From NCBI GenBank assembly GCA_964586455.1, contig CAZPHV010000011.1:1-64000 (forward strand): a DNA stretch of 64,000 bases, in the 5' to 3' direction. This document shows positions 18,006 through 26,900 of this stretch, piece after piece. The stretch is from Aquimonas sp964586455. GTDB taxonomy: Bacteria > Pseudomonadota > Gammaproteobacteria > Xanthomonadales > Xanthomonadaceae. Both the position numbers and the translations under genes were made by a program. Below the pieces are notes generated by a model. It was not told the origin of the DNA. It did no database searches and saw only the letters and a list, made by a program, of their open reading frames with translations. Numbering within the stretch: the stretch's first letter is position 1; the number at the start of each line of letters is the position of its first letter.

Positions 18006-18839
18006 TCAGCCCAATCGCTCCAATATGGACAGGGTCGGCTTGGCGAGATTCAACGAGTAGAAGTGCAATTCAGGCGCGCCACCGTCGATCAGGCGCCGAC
18101 ACAGCTGGGCGACTGCGTCGGCGCCGAACTCGCGAACGGCCGCGGCGTCGTCGCCATAGGCCTGCATGCGCTTGGCCATCCAGCGCGGGATTTCGGCGCC
18201 GCACATTTCGGAAAAGCGTCGCAGCTGGCTGTAGTTCGAGATCGGCATGATGCCGGGCACGATCGGGATGTCGATGCCCTCGCGCCGTACTGCTTCCACA
18301 AAAGCGAAGTAGGCATCAGCGTTGTAGAAGTACTGCGTGATCGCGGAGTTCGCGCCCGCCCGCACTTTTGTGCAGAAGTGCTTGAGGTCGGCCACCGCGT
18401 CATCCGCCTGCGGGTGCACCTCAGGATAGGCGGCGACTTCGATGTGGAAGTGGTCACCGGTCTCCGTGCGGATGAATTCGACCAGCTCCGAGGCATAGCG
18501 GAAGTCGCCGGCGCGGGCCATGCCCGAGGGCAGATCGCCGCGCAAGGCGACGATGCGTCGACAGCCGATCTCGCGGTAGCCATGCAGCAGTTCGCGGATC
18601 TCGTCGCGGGTGCCGCCCATGCAGGACAGGTGCGGCGCCGCCGCCAGCCCATGGCGCTCGTGCAGGCCGCGCACGGTATCTGCGGTATAGGACAGGGTGG
18701 ATCCGCCGGCGCCGAAGGTCACCGAGACAAAGCGCGGCGCGTAGTCCTTGAGCTTTTCGGCGGTGCGGTCGAGCTGGGCGCGCTGCTCGTCGGTCTTGGG
18801 CGGAAAGAATTCGAAGGACAGCGAGGGCAAGGCGGGCAT
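18006..18839 (-). CDS. metF: Methylenetetrahydrofolate reductase
   Basis: A 277-residue flavoprotein that reduces 5,10-methylenetetrahydrofolate to 5-methyltetrahydrofolate for methionine synthesis. Family marks are the N-terminal Ser-Phe-Glu-Phe-Phe-Pro-Pro-Lys, Val-Ser-Val-Thr-Phe-Gly-Ala-Gly-Gly-Ser-Thr, Ala-Leu-Arg-Gly-Asp-Leu-Pro, Gln-Tyr-Phe-Tyr-Asn, and Val-Pro-Gly-Ile-Met-Pro-Ile. Length and both ends are normal for bacterial MetF. The start at 18839 is the Met directly before the conserved N terminus. The gene stands alone, divergent from hemP; no SAM or cobalamin riboswitch is evident in the 200-base leader. Confidence 0.97.
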   Translation of the reverse strand: MPALPSLSFEFFPPKTDEQRAQLDRTAEKLKDYAPRFVSVTFGAGGSTLSYTADTVRGLHERHGLAAAPHLSCMGGTRDEIRELLHGYREIGCRRIVALRGDLPSGMARAGDFRYASELVEFIRTETGDHFHIEVAAYPEVHPQADDAVADLKHFCTKVRAGANSAITQYFYNADAYFAFVEAVRREGIDIPIVPGIMPISNYSQLRRFSEMCGAEIPRWMAKRMQAYGDDAAAVREFGADAVAQLCRRLIDGGAPELHFYSLNLAKPTLSILERLG

Positions 18840-18971
18840 GTATCGCTCTATCGCGATGGAAGAGGGTGCGATGGTAGCGGCCCACGCGACGAGGGGGAAG
18901 CTCTGGAATCGGTGGCTTCGGTTTGGCTGTGCGCGAAGCGACACCGTCCATGCGCAAACAGGACGGAGCGC

Positions 18972-19003
18972 TTGACCTTTAAACGCGAATCATTATCATC
19001 CGC
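18972..19003 (+). promoter_or_regulatory. hemP promoter overlapped by a Fur-box-like site
   Basis: TTGACC (18972-18977) and TATCAT (18994-18999) are spaced 16 bases apart and look like -35 and -10 boxes. GCGAATCATTATCATCCGC at 18985-19003 overlaps the -10 and keeps the AATCATTATC core of Fur boxes. Iron-loaded Fur would block this promoter. The site is 39 bases before the hemP ATG. Fur control is inferred from the motif and the heme-uptake gene content. Confidence 0.7.
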
Positions 19004-19041
19004 AACCACGGCGCCGATCGCGCCGCACCGGGAGAGCCGCC

Positions 19042-19260
19042 ATGACTTTGAACCCTGCAGTGTCCGAACCCGCTGTTGCCCATGAGCCGGATGCTGCGAG
19101 CGCGCCTGTATCGGCGCGCAGCGCTTTTCGTACCCCCGTTCGCGAAACCATTGAAAGTCACGCTTTGCTGCGCGGCGGTCGTGAACTGACGATCCGCCAC
19201 GGCGAGCACGAGTACCGTTTGCGTCTGACTCAGAACGACAAGCTGATTCTGACCAAGTGA
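19042..19260 (+). CDS. hemP: Hemin uptake protein HemP
   Basis: A 72-residue protein whose C-terminal half is the HemP signature: Leu-Leu-Arg-Gly-Gly-Arg-Glu-Leu, then His-Gly-Glu-His-Glu-Tyr-Arg-Leu-Arg-Leu-Thr, ending Lys-Leu-Ile-Leu-Thr-Lys. HemP proteins accompany TonB-dependent heme receptors and in some bacteria activate receptor expression under iron limitation. The N-terminal 35 residues are Ala/Pro-rich and variable. It is the first gene of the heme locus, 240 bases before the receptor gene, and preceded by a Fur-box-like site. Confidence 0.93.
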   Translation: MTLNPAVSEPAVAHEPDAASAPVSARSAFRTPVRETIESHALLRGGRELTIRHGEHEYRLRLTQNDKLILTK

Positions 19261-19502
19261 GATCGTCGCCAAGCTTCTGACGGAGCTCACCCCGTCGGTT
19301 CGCGCCGTTTGAGCCGGAGCGACTTGGCATTGCCTGTGGCGGCACGCGAACTCCAGCCGCGGGTCGATCCGCATCGCCTAGCAACACCCGCGCCTCCGCG
19401 CTCAGGCTCGCCATGCGCGTGGGCAAGACGTTCCCATCACTAAAGCCGCCAGCCAGCGCCCGAGGCGCGAGCCCGCTCCGTACGAATCATCGCGGAGTTC
19501 AG

Positions 19503-21821
19503 ATGTCCACCTCGTGCTCGCGGGCCCCACTCGGCCCGACCCTGGTCAGCGCGATCGCGCTCGCCCTTTCCACAGCCTCACCTGTCGTCGCAGTTGCCGC
19601 TGCAGCGCTGTCTGCTGACGATGCATCCAGTGACGACGCGGCCGTTGCCTTCGACCGTCTCGACCGCGTTGTTGTCTCTGCCACGTTCACTGAAGCAGCC
19701 GCCTCCAGCCTGCCCAGCGTGATCAGCGCCATCGACCGCGCGCAGCTACAGCGGGAGCTGGTGATGAACTTGCGCGATGCCGTGCGCTACGAGCCCGGCG
19801 TGTCGGTGCGTTCCAGCTTTGGCCGCTTCGGCCTCGGCGACTTTCGCATCCGCGGCCTGGAGGGCAATCGCGTATTGATCGAAACCGACGGCATCGCAGT
19901 GTCGGACTCGTTCTCGATCGGAAGCTTCTCCAGCACCGGGCGCATCAGCATCGATCCCAGCACCCTGAAGGCGATCGAGATCGTGCGCGGCCCGGGTTCA
20001 TCGCTGTACGGATCGGATGCGCTGGGCGGCGTGGTCGCGATGCAGACGATCGACCCGGAAGACCTGGTGCGCGAGGGCGAGCGTCGCGGCATCCGCCTGC
20101 GCATGGGGTATTCCGGCGAGGACTTCGGTGCCTTCGGCGGCAGCTCCAGCGCCTTCGTGGGCGAGCGCTGGTCCGGCCTTGCGGTGCTCAACCGCAGAGA
20201 GGGTCGCGCGCCGCGCAATCAGGGTGAGGTGGGAGGCGAGGGCAGTGCGCGCACGCAGCCCAACCCGCAGAGCACGGATCAAAGCAGCCTGTTGGCCAAA
20301 CTCGGCTTCCGGCCGGATGCCGACCAGCGCTGGTCGCTGACGGTCGAGGGCAATGAGGCGCGTGCGCGCACTGACGTGTTGACCGCCCGCACGAGGACGA
20401 CAGGCTTTGGGCTGCCGGTGCAGGTACGTGATCTCACGGGTAATGACCGTCAGACCCGAGCCCGGGTGAGCCTGAGTCACGCATGGCAGGACCTCGACAG
20501 CGTCGTCGCCGACCGCCTGCGCTGGCAGATCTATCGCCAGGACAGCGAAACCACCCAGCTCACCTTCGAAGAGCGTTTCAGCCTGGCGGCGACCGGGCCG
20601 ATCAACCCCACCCGGCGCGAGCGTGTATTCAACTTCGACCAGCGCGTGTATGGCGCCGAACTGACGGCCCATCGCACGCTGCAGACGGCCGCTTGGCGTC
20701 ATCTTCTGACCTGGGGCCTGGACCTCGGTCGTACCCAGATTCGACAGAAGCGCGACGGGCGCAGCATCAATCTCGTCACCGGTGCAGTCAGCAGCGTGAT
20801 CTCGCCGGATGCCTTCCCCGTGCGCGACTTCCCGGTCAGCCAGACCACCCGCGCGGCGCTCTACCTGCAGGACGAAATCAGCACGGCCGACGGTCGCTGG
20901 CGCCTGATTCCCGGTCTGCGCGTCGACCACTACGCGCTCGACCCGGAGCAGGACGCCATCTTTGCCGGCGACAACCCCGGGCTGGCGCTGTCGGAGGTGC
21001 GCGAAACCTCGATCGCGCCCAAGTTCGGCGTGGTGCGCACGCTTGGCGAGCGCTACAGCGTGTTCGCGGGCTATGCGCGCGGCTTTCGCTCGCCGCCCTA
21101 CAACGATGTCAATCTGGGCTTCACCAATCTGCAGTTCGGCTATACCGCGATTCCGAATCCGGACCTCAAGCCCGAAACCTCGGACGGCATCGAGCTCGGT
21201 CTGCGCCGACAGGATGCGGATTTCTGGTGGAGCCTGTCCGGCTACGCCAACCGCTATCGCGACTTCATCGAATCGCTGCGCAGCATCGGCGTGGATCCAT
21301 CCACCGGCCTGCTGGTGTTTCAATCGCAGAACGTTTCGCGTGCGCGCATCCACGGCGTCGAGCTGAAGGGCGGCTGGGCGCTGGGCAGCGTCTGGCCATC
21401 GCTTGAGGACGTCGAGCTGCGCTTTTCTGCCGCGCAGTCGAAGGGGCGCGACACCACGGCGGATCGTCCATTGGCCTCGGTCGATCCCTTGAACGGTGTG
21501 TTGGGCCTGCGTTGGACCGGTGCGCGAAGCTCGGCGGAGCTGGTGTTGCGTGCCGCCGCCGGCAAGACAGGCGCAGGCAGCGTGCCAATGTCGACCGCTG
21601 AAGAGGCTGCGTTCGAGGCCCCGGGCTATGGGGTCTTTGACCTGCTCTACGAAGTGCAGCTGGGCGGCCAGGCCAGCCTGCAGCTCGGCGTGTTCAACCT
21701 CGGCGATCGCCGCTACTGGGAGTGGGCAGCGGTGCCGCAGGTCGCCGCTTCCAGCACCCTGCTGGATCGCTACACCGCACCAGGCCGCTACCTCAGCGCA
21801 CAGGTGGAAATCGCGTTCTAA
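19503..21821 (+). CDS. TonB-dependent heme/hemoglobin-type receptor
   Basis: A 772-residue outer-membrane receptor. The signal peptide spans about 1-32. A TonB-box-like Asp-Arg-Val-Val-Val-Ser-Ala-Thr precedes the plug domain (about 55-180), with Leu-Arg-Asp-Ala-Val-Arg-Tyr-Glu-Pro-Gly-Val, Phe-Arg-Ile-Arg-Gly-Leu-Glu-Gly-Asn-Arg and Ile-Glu-Ile-Val-Arg-Gly-Pro-Gly-Ser-Ser-Leu-Tyr-Gly-Ser. The remaining 590 residues form the 22-strand barrel; Tyr-Ala-Arg-Gly-Phe-Arg-Ser-Pro-Pro-Tyr-Asn-Asp is the hallmark of the hemoglobin/transferrin/lactoferrin receptor family. The C terminus ends in Phe, as usual for barrels. The start at 19503 sits directly before the signal peptide. It should move heme or iron across the outer membrane with TonB energy. 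Confidence 0.93.
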   Translation: MSTSCSRAPLGPTLVSAIALALSTASPVVAVAAAALSADDASSDDAAVAFDRLDRVVVSATFTEAAASSLPSVISAIDRAQLQRELVMNLRDAVRYEPGVSVRSSFGRFGLGDFRIRGLEGNRVLIETDGIAVSDSFSIGSFSSTGRISIDPSTLKAIEIVRGPGSSLYGSDALGGVVAMQTIDPEDLVREGERRGIRLRMGYSGEDFGAFGGSSSAFVGERWSGLAVLNRREGRAPRNQGEVGGEGSARTQPNPQSTDQSSLLAKLGFRPDADQRWSLTVEGNEARARTDVLTARTRTTGFGLPVQVRDLTGNDRQTRARVSLSHAWQDLDSVVADRLRWQIYRQDSETTQLTFEERFSLAATGPINPTRRERVFNFDQRVYGAELTAHRTLQTAAWRHLLTWGLDLGRTQIRQKRDGRSINLVTGAVSSVISPDAFPVRDFPVSQTTRAALYLQDEISTADGRWRLIPGLRVDHYALDPEQDAIFAGDNPGLALSEVRETSIAPKFGVVRTLGERYSVFAGYARGFRSPPYNDVNLGFTNLQFGYTAIPNPDLKPETSDGIELGLRRQDADFWWSLSGYANRYRDFIESLRSIGVDPSTGLLVFQSQNVSRARIHGVELKGGWALGSVWPSLEDVELRFSAAQSKGRDTTADRPLASVDPLNGVLGLRWTGARSSAELVLRAAAGKTGAGSVPMSTAEEAAFEAPGYGVFDLLYEVQLGGQASLQLGVFNLGDRRYWEWAAVPQVAASSTLLDRYTAPGRYLSAQVEIAF

Positions 21822-21941
21822 CCCTGACAGTTCACCGCGGCGCCCGATCATGCCCTGAATCTCTTGCCGCGAGCGGCGCGAGACATCCGGGCGAGCCGAC
21901 ATCGCGGGCCCTATGCATCGCTGTCATCCAGGAGTCAGACC

Positions 21942-22466
21942 ATGTTCGAAGTACCGCAGAGTGACGATTCCAGCGCCTGTGGCGAGGGCACCCCCACTGC
22001 GGCCGCACTGCGGCGTGCGGAATGGGAAACCGGGCTGGTCGCACTCGGGCCTCTGGTCTGCCTGCATCGTCGTGAAGACTTCGAGTGCCTGCGGGAGGAT
22101 GCCTTGCCCTTGCTGGACTGGAATCGGGCACGCGCCTTGAGCGAGGTCGACAGCGATGGCCCGCGCGAAGCGCTGCGCTTCCACAGACAGGACGGCGCAG
22201 TCGTGCTGCAGCTGTGTTTGCTGCCCGATAGCGATTTCCTCGCGTGGGAGCGGCTGCTGCAGCGACTGCCACGGGCTCAAACACCGACCACACCGCTGTG
22301 CCGCCCGTCCTGGCTGGCCTGGCTGCGCTGGCGCGCGCGCATGGGTCGCTTCGTGGTGTGGAAGGGCCGCCTGCGCTTCGAGCCCTGGGCGGCGATGTCG
22401 CCCTGCGGTGAGCGCAGCGCGGACGGCTGGAGCGCGCGCTGTCATTGCGGTCCCTGCCAGCGTTGA
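21942..22466 (+). CDS. Hypothetical protein of the heme-uptake locus
   Basis: A 174-residue cytoplasmic protein with a GGAG box 8 bases before ATG. It is Arg/Trp/Leu-rich and ends Cys-His-Cys-Gly-Pro-Cys-Gln-Arg, a cluster that could bind metal or heme. No family recognised with confidence. It lies between the TonB-dependent receptor and the DUF6607 lipoprotein, all on one strand, so a role in heme handling is suggested by position only. Confidence 0.75.
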   Translation: MFEVPQSDDSSACGEGTPTAAALRRAEWETGLVALGPLVCLHRREDFECLREDALPLLDWNRARALSEVDSDGPREALRFHRQDGAVVLQLCLLPDSDFLAWERLLQRLPRAQTPTTPLCRPSWLAWLRWRARMGRFVVWKGRLRFEPWAAMSPCGERSADGWSARCHCGPCQR

Positions 22467-22614
22467 TGCCGAGGTGGATCGCAGGGCCTCGGCCCTGTCT
22501 GCAGTTCCTTTCAAGTTCGCTGTTGCGCCTTGCCGTCATCAGTGGCTGCTGGACGCGTGGCGTTCGTGAACCCTTACTTGGCCTATCAGGCCCCTGACTT
22601 CATTGGAGGTTTCC

Positions 22615-23652
22615 ATGCCCTCTCACTCGCACCGCAGTCCGCTGCGCTCCCCTCTTCTTTGCTGCCTGTCAGTAGTCGTGCTGTTGTCAGGCTGCGCCAG
22701 CCCGCTGACACGCGAAGGGCGGCTTGTGCAAACCCAGGCCGCTGATGCAGTGGCGGCCGTCGAAGCTTCTTCGGCGACGCCGTTCGCCGAAGACTTCGAG
22801 CGTGACCGCGCCGCCATTCTGGCGATGGCGGGCGAGTTCAGGGTCAATTTCAACTTCGCCGAAACCGTGGCCTTGAAGTCGGGCTACGTGCCGCGCGAGA
22901 GCTCGCGCTCCGGCGCCTTCGAGCTGGTTGAGCTGATCGAAGACCGCAGTGATTTCATTTCGCTGCAGCACATTCTGGTGATGGGCGATGAGGACGAGCC
23001 TCGGGTCATCAAACACTGGCGGCAGGACTGGCAATACCAGCCCGACCAGGTGCTGCGCTACCGCGGTGCGCAGCGCTGGGTGCCGGAACCGGTTGATGAG
23101 GCGGCAGCGCGCGGCGCCTGGTCGCAGACGGTCTATGAGGTCGATGACGCGCCACGTTACGGCGGCATCGGCCGCTGGCAGCACTCGGATGGCGAAGTCG
23201 TGTGGCAGTCGGACTACAGCTGGCGCCCGTTGCCCCGCCGCGAGCACACCACTCGTGAGGACTACCACGTCATGGGGGCGATCAATCGGCACCTGCTGAC
23301 CGCGGAGGGCTGGGCGCATGAGCAGATCAACACCAAGCTCGTGGTCGACGATTCCGGGGCTGCCCGCCCGCTGGTGCGCGAGCAGGGCTTGAACACCTAC
23401 CGGCGGATCAGCGACCGGGATTTCAGCGCCGGACGCGAGTATTGGAAGCAGACGTCCGGCTACTGGGCACAGGTGCGGGACTTGTTCGACAGCGTGCTGT
23501 GGCGGCCGCAGGGCCTGCACTTGAAAGGCACGATCGACGGCGCGCCCCGCTATGCGCCAAGCTTCGAACTGGCCGAGCGCACAGCGAAAGGCGAGCGGCT
23601 CACGCCACAGCTGATCGAAAGCACGCTGCGACAGTATTGGAATGAGGGGTGA
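22615..23652 (+). CDS. DUF6607-family lipoprotein, heme locus
   Basis: A 345-residue lipoprotein. The signal has lipobox Leu-Leu-Ser-Gly-Cys (Cys near 27), and GGAGG lies 9 bases before the ATG. The mature part contains Phe-Asn-Phe-Ala-Glu-Thr-Val-Ala-Leu-Lys, Lys-His-Trp-Arg-Gln-Asp-Trp-Gln-Tyr, and many Trp/Tyr/Arg residues, which I recognise as the DUF6607 family often found beside TonB-dependent heme receptors. It probably acts in the periplasm or at the outer membrane. The exact role is not known. It is the last gene of the heme operon. Confidence 0.82.
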   Translation: MPSHSHRSPLRSPLLCCLSVVVLLSGCASPLTREGRLVQTQAADAVAAVEASSATPFAEDFERDRAAILAMAGEFRVNFNFAETVALKSGYVPRESSRSGAFELVELIEDRSDFISLQHILVMGDEDEPRVIKHWRQDWQYQPDQVLRYRGAQRWVPEPVDEAAARGAWSQTVYEVDDAPRYGGIGRWQHSDGEVVWQSDYSWRPLPRREHTTREDYHVMGAINRHLLTAEGWAHEQINTKLVVDDSGAARPLVREQGLNTYRRISDRDFSAGREYWKQTSGYWAQVRDLFDSVLWRPQGLHLKGTIDGAPRYAPSFELAERTAKGERLTPQLIESTLRQYWNEG

Positions 23653-23755
23653 TAAAAGCTCGACATCGAGTCGCGTGTAGTCGGGTATCGCATTGAGATG
23701 ACTTCTGCTCGACACCCACTCGTGCGCGCTCCAGTTTCGCGTTGAGGCGGGTTCT

Positions 23756-23905
23756 CGTTGGGCATCGCTGCGCTCCGCCCAACCTACGGAGATCGATGCT
23801 CGCCCGCGTCGGGGGCGCGCGTTGGGATGCGAAGTCGAACGGCTGCCTTGTCGGTTCGCCAGAGCGCATCCCTGTAGGTTGGGCGGAGCGCAGCGATGCC
23901 CAACG
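23756..23905. repeat. 32-bp perfect inverted repeat pair
   Basis: The 32 bases at 23756-23787 (starting CGTTGGGCATCGCTGCG) recur in exact reverse complement at 23874-23905, 86 bases apart. The arm contains GTAGGTTGGGCGGAGCGCAG, a phrase I know as a common intergenic repeat in gammaproteobacteria. The pair lies in the 340-base gap between the convergent DUF6607 and pullulanase genes, so it could also end transcription from both sides. Confidence 0.85.
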
Positions 23906-23996
23906 TCGCAGCACTGACGATCGCCGCGCCGCTGCAATCGAGCGGCGCGGCAGTTGCATTCGCAAAGCGCATGAGGCCTCGAAGCGTCTCGAAGTT

Positions 23997-26900
23997 TCAA
24001 GCCGACTCGATCAGCACCGCGGCGTTCTCGATCAAAGCTCTCGCCGTCGATGCCTCGATCTGGCCGACCAGACTGGCAGCCGCGACAGCCGTGCTGAAAG
24101 CCAGCAGGGTCGCCCGTGCGGGCGTGCTGCGGCCCGCCTGCAAATGGCGCTGCGCGGAATCGAGCAGGGCCAGCAGCCCCGACACCCGCTGCGCCCGGAT
24201 CGCACCGCTGTCGCGGCCGGCTTCGACATCGCGCACGAGCAGGTCCAACTGCTCCAGCACCGGGCGAGCTTCGACAAACACAGCACTCGTGCGTGCTTCG
24301 AGATCAAAGCGACCGGCAGCAAAGCGGCTGCTGCGTGTACGTGGATCAGCCGAGCTCCGCAGCACCGGGTGCAGCTGCAGGCCGCGTGCGGCGAGGGCAG
24401 GTACCTGCAGGCTGGCCGCTTCAGGCCGTACGTTCACGATCGCAACGATGCGCCGCCAGCGACGTTCGATCGCACCGCCCTCGTCGGCAAGCTCCATCGC
24501 GATCAGGCCAGGCAACTGCTCGGGGCCGGTGTTGACGAAGCCGAGATGGCGCTTGATCTGCTCACCCGTGCGCAGCCGGAACAGGCGCGAGCTCATGCGC
24601 ACAGCGCTCATCTCGGTCACGTGCTGCAAGGCCGCGTCCATCTGCGCGCGCTGCGGGCGCCGCGAGAGATCGGCCAGCAGCGGGCGCAGCAAGGGCCACA
24701 CGACCTCGTTCTTCTCCGCCGGCGGCAGGCCACGACCCCAGCCATGCCAATTGCGACTCCAGTCGATGGCATTGAACCAGTCGCCGCTGTTGTAGCTGTC
24801 GCGGTCGCCCGACTTCGAGCGCAGGATCTCCTGGCCGGCGTGGAAGAACGGAATGCCCTGGCCCAGCAGCAGCAGACTGTGGCCGAGGTTCTGTACGCGT
24901 ACGCGCTCAGCCAGCGGCGTGTCGATGGCCAGTTTCAGCTGCAGCACATCGAACAAGGTTTCGTTGTCGTGCGCCTCGATGTACCCGATGTGCTCGGCGG
25001 GGTCGCCGGTGTAGCCGGCGCGCTGGCCGAAATAGTCGACCTGGTCGGCACGCACGCGCTGGCCCTGCGCATTGATGAACTCGAAATCGGCGAGGTCGCC
25101 GGCCAGGCCGATGCGGGTCAGATCACTCAGGTGCAGCAGCTGGGCAAACTCGCCGGGCCCCGCGCCCTGAACGCCGTTGGGCGCCAGCGCCAGCCCGGAG
25201 ATCAGGCCCTGCTCGCGGATATCACCGAAGGGATTACCGCCGCGGATCGCATCGCGCGAGCGGTCGCTGAAGGTGCCGATGCCGGTCCCTGCGAGATTCG
25301 CCTGGGTGGCCTGCACGAAGCGCGCGTTGTTGGCGACCTCGCCGAAGTTCCAGCCTTCGCCGTAGAGAATGATGCTGCGGCCGTCGACACCGTCACGCGC
25401 CAGGGTCAGGCCATCCAGTGCGGCGCGCAGCTTCAGCATGTTTTCGCGGCTGTGGTGGCCCATCAGGTCGAAGCGGAAGCCGTCGACGCGGTAGGCCCGC
25501 GCCCAGGTCAGCACCGAATCGATCATCAACCGTTCCATCATCGCGTGTTCGCTGGCGGTGTTCGGGCAGCAGCTGCTCTGCTCGACATAGCCGGCGTTGT
25601 TCAGGCGGTGGTAGTAGCCGGGCACCACGCGATCCAGCACCGACTTGGCGTTCTGGCCGGCGGCGTTGGTGTGGTTGTAGACCACGTCGACCACCACGCG
25701 CAGACCGGACAGGTTCAAGGCCTGAACCATCTGACGGAACTCACGGATGCGCGCCGGGCCATCCGGGTCGGTGGCATAGCTGCCCTCGGGCACGGTGTAG
25801 TGCCAGGGGTCATAGCCCCAGTTGAAGCCGTCGGCATCGCGGATCGCGCCGCTCAGCGCCTGCTGCTGCTCGGAATCCGGGGCCAGGGCCTCGAGTTGCG
25901 CGAACGACAGGTTCTGCTGATCGCTACGGCGCTCCGGGATGTTCGCCTGGTCGAAGACCGGCAGCAGATGCACATGGCTGAAGCCGGCCTTCGCGAGCGT
26001 GCGCAAATGGCGCATGCCGGTCGAATGCGAGCGCGCGAAGGCCGCGAAGGTGCCGCGCTCATTGACGGGCACGCTGCTGTCGGTCCAGCTGAAGTCGCGC
26101 ACATGCAGCTCGTAGATCAGGCTGTCCTCATGCGCACGCAGCTCGGGCTTGGGCGTCAGCTTGAACATCGGCGGCATCAGCGAGGCGTCGTTCATGTCGA
26201 CGATCTGCGAAAGCACGCTGTCGGCAGCCAGGCTGAGGCTGTAGGGGTCGGTGACGCGATTGATTTCGATGCGGCGCGTGCTGGGCGCGTAGACCTCGAC
26301 CTCGAAGAGGTAGTAGCGACGGTTCCAATCGCGTGGCCCGCTCACACTCCAGATACCACTGGCGGCGTCGAAGCTCATCGCATGCCGACTGGGCGTGGAC
26401 GCAGGATCGCTGCCGTTGAACAACAGCAGCTCGACGCGCCGCGCGGTGGGTGCCCACAGGTGCAGGTCGATGCCGTTGCGGGTGCTCACCGGCCCCAGCG
26501 CGCGATCGGTGGTGTAGAGCGTGTCCAGCACGCCGGGAATCTGTACGGCGGTGGCGTCCAGCGGTGCATCGGCGGCGCTGCGTGCGGCCAGCGCGATCTG
26601 CGCACGCAGAAGTGTGGCGAGTTCAGCGCGTGGCAGCTCCGGCAGGCGCAGGGCGCGGTAGCCGGCGAGATGTGGAAAGCGCGCACGCTGCTCGGCGGTG
26701 AGCCCGCCGGGGATGAGTTCCAGCGCGAGGCTGGCGCCGCCCTCGATGCCATCGCTGGTCAGACGTAGCGCCGCGTCTGCGCTGTGGTGCAGGGCGAAGC
26801 GCGCGTCGTCGCCACCGGCGTTCCAGGCCAGGGTGCGGGCGTCGATGAAATGGGCGCGCGACTCCGCCAGGTTGCCGCGCGGCGCGACCGCGCTGCTGGA

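Noticed and set aside
18840..18971. SAM or cobalamin riboswitch before metF
   Set aside because: The leader is short and no conserved riboswitch core could be found.
23742..26768. Open frame of 1008 codons on the plus strand
   Set aside because: Antisense to the catalytic part of the pullulanase-type gene, whose active-site motifs are intact.
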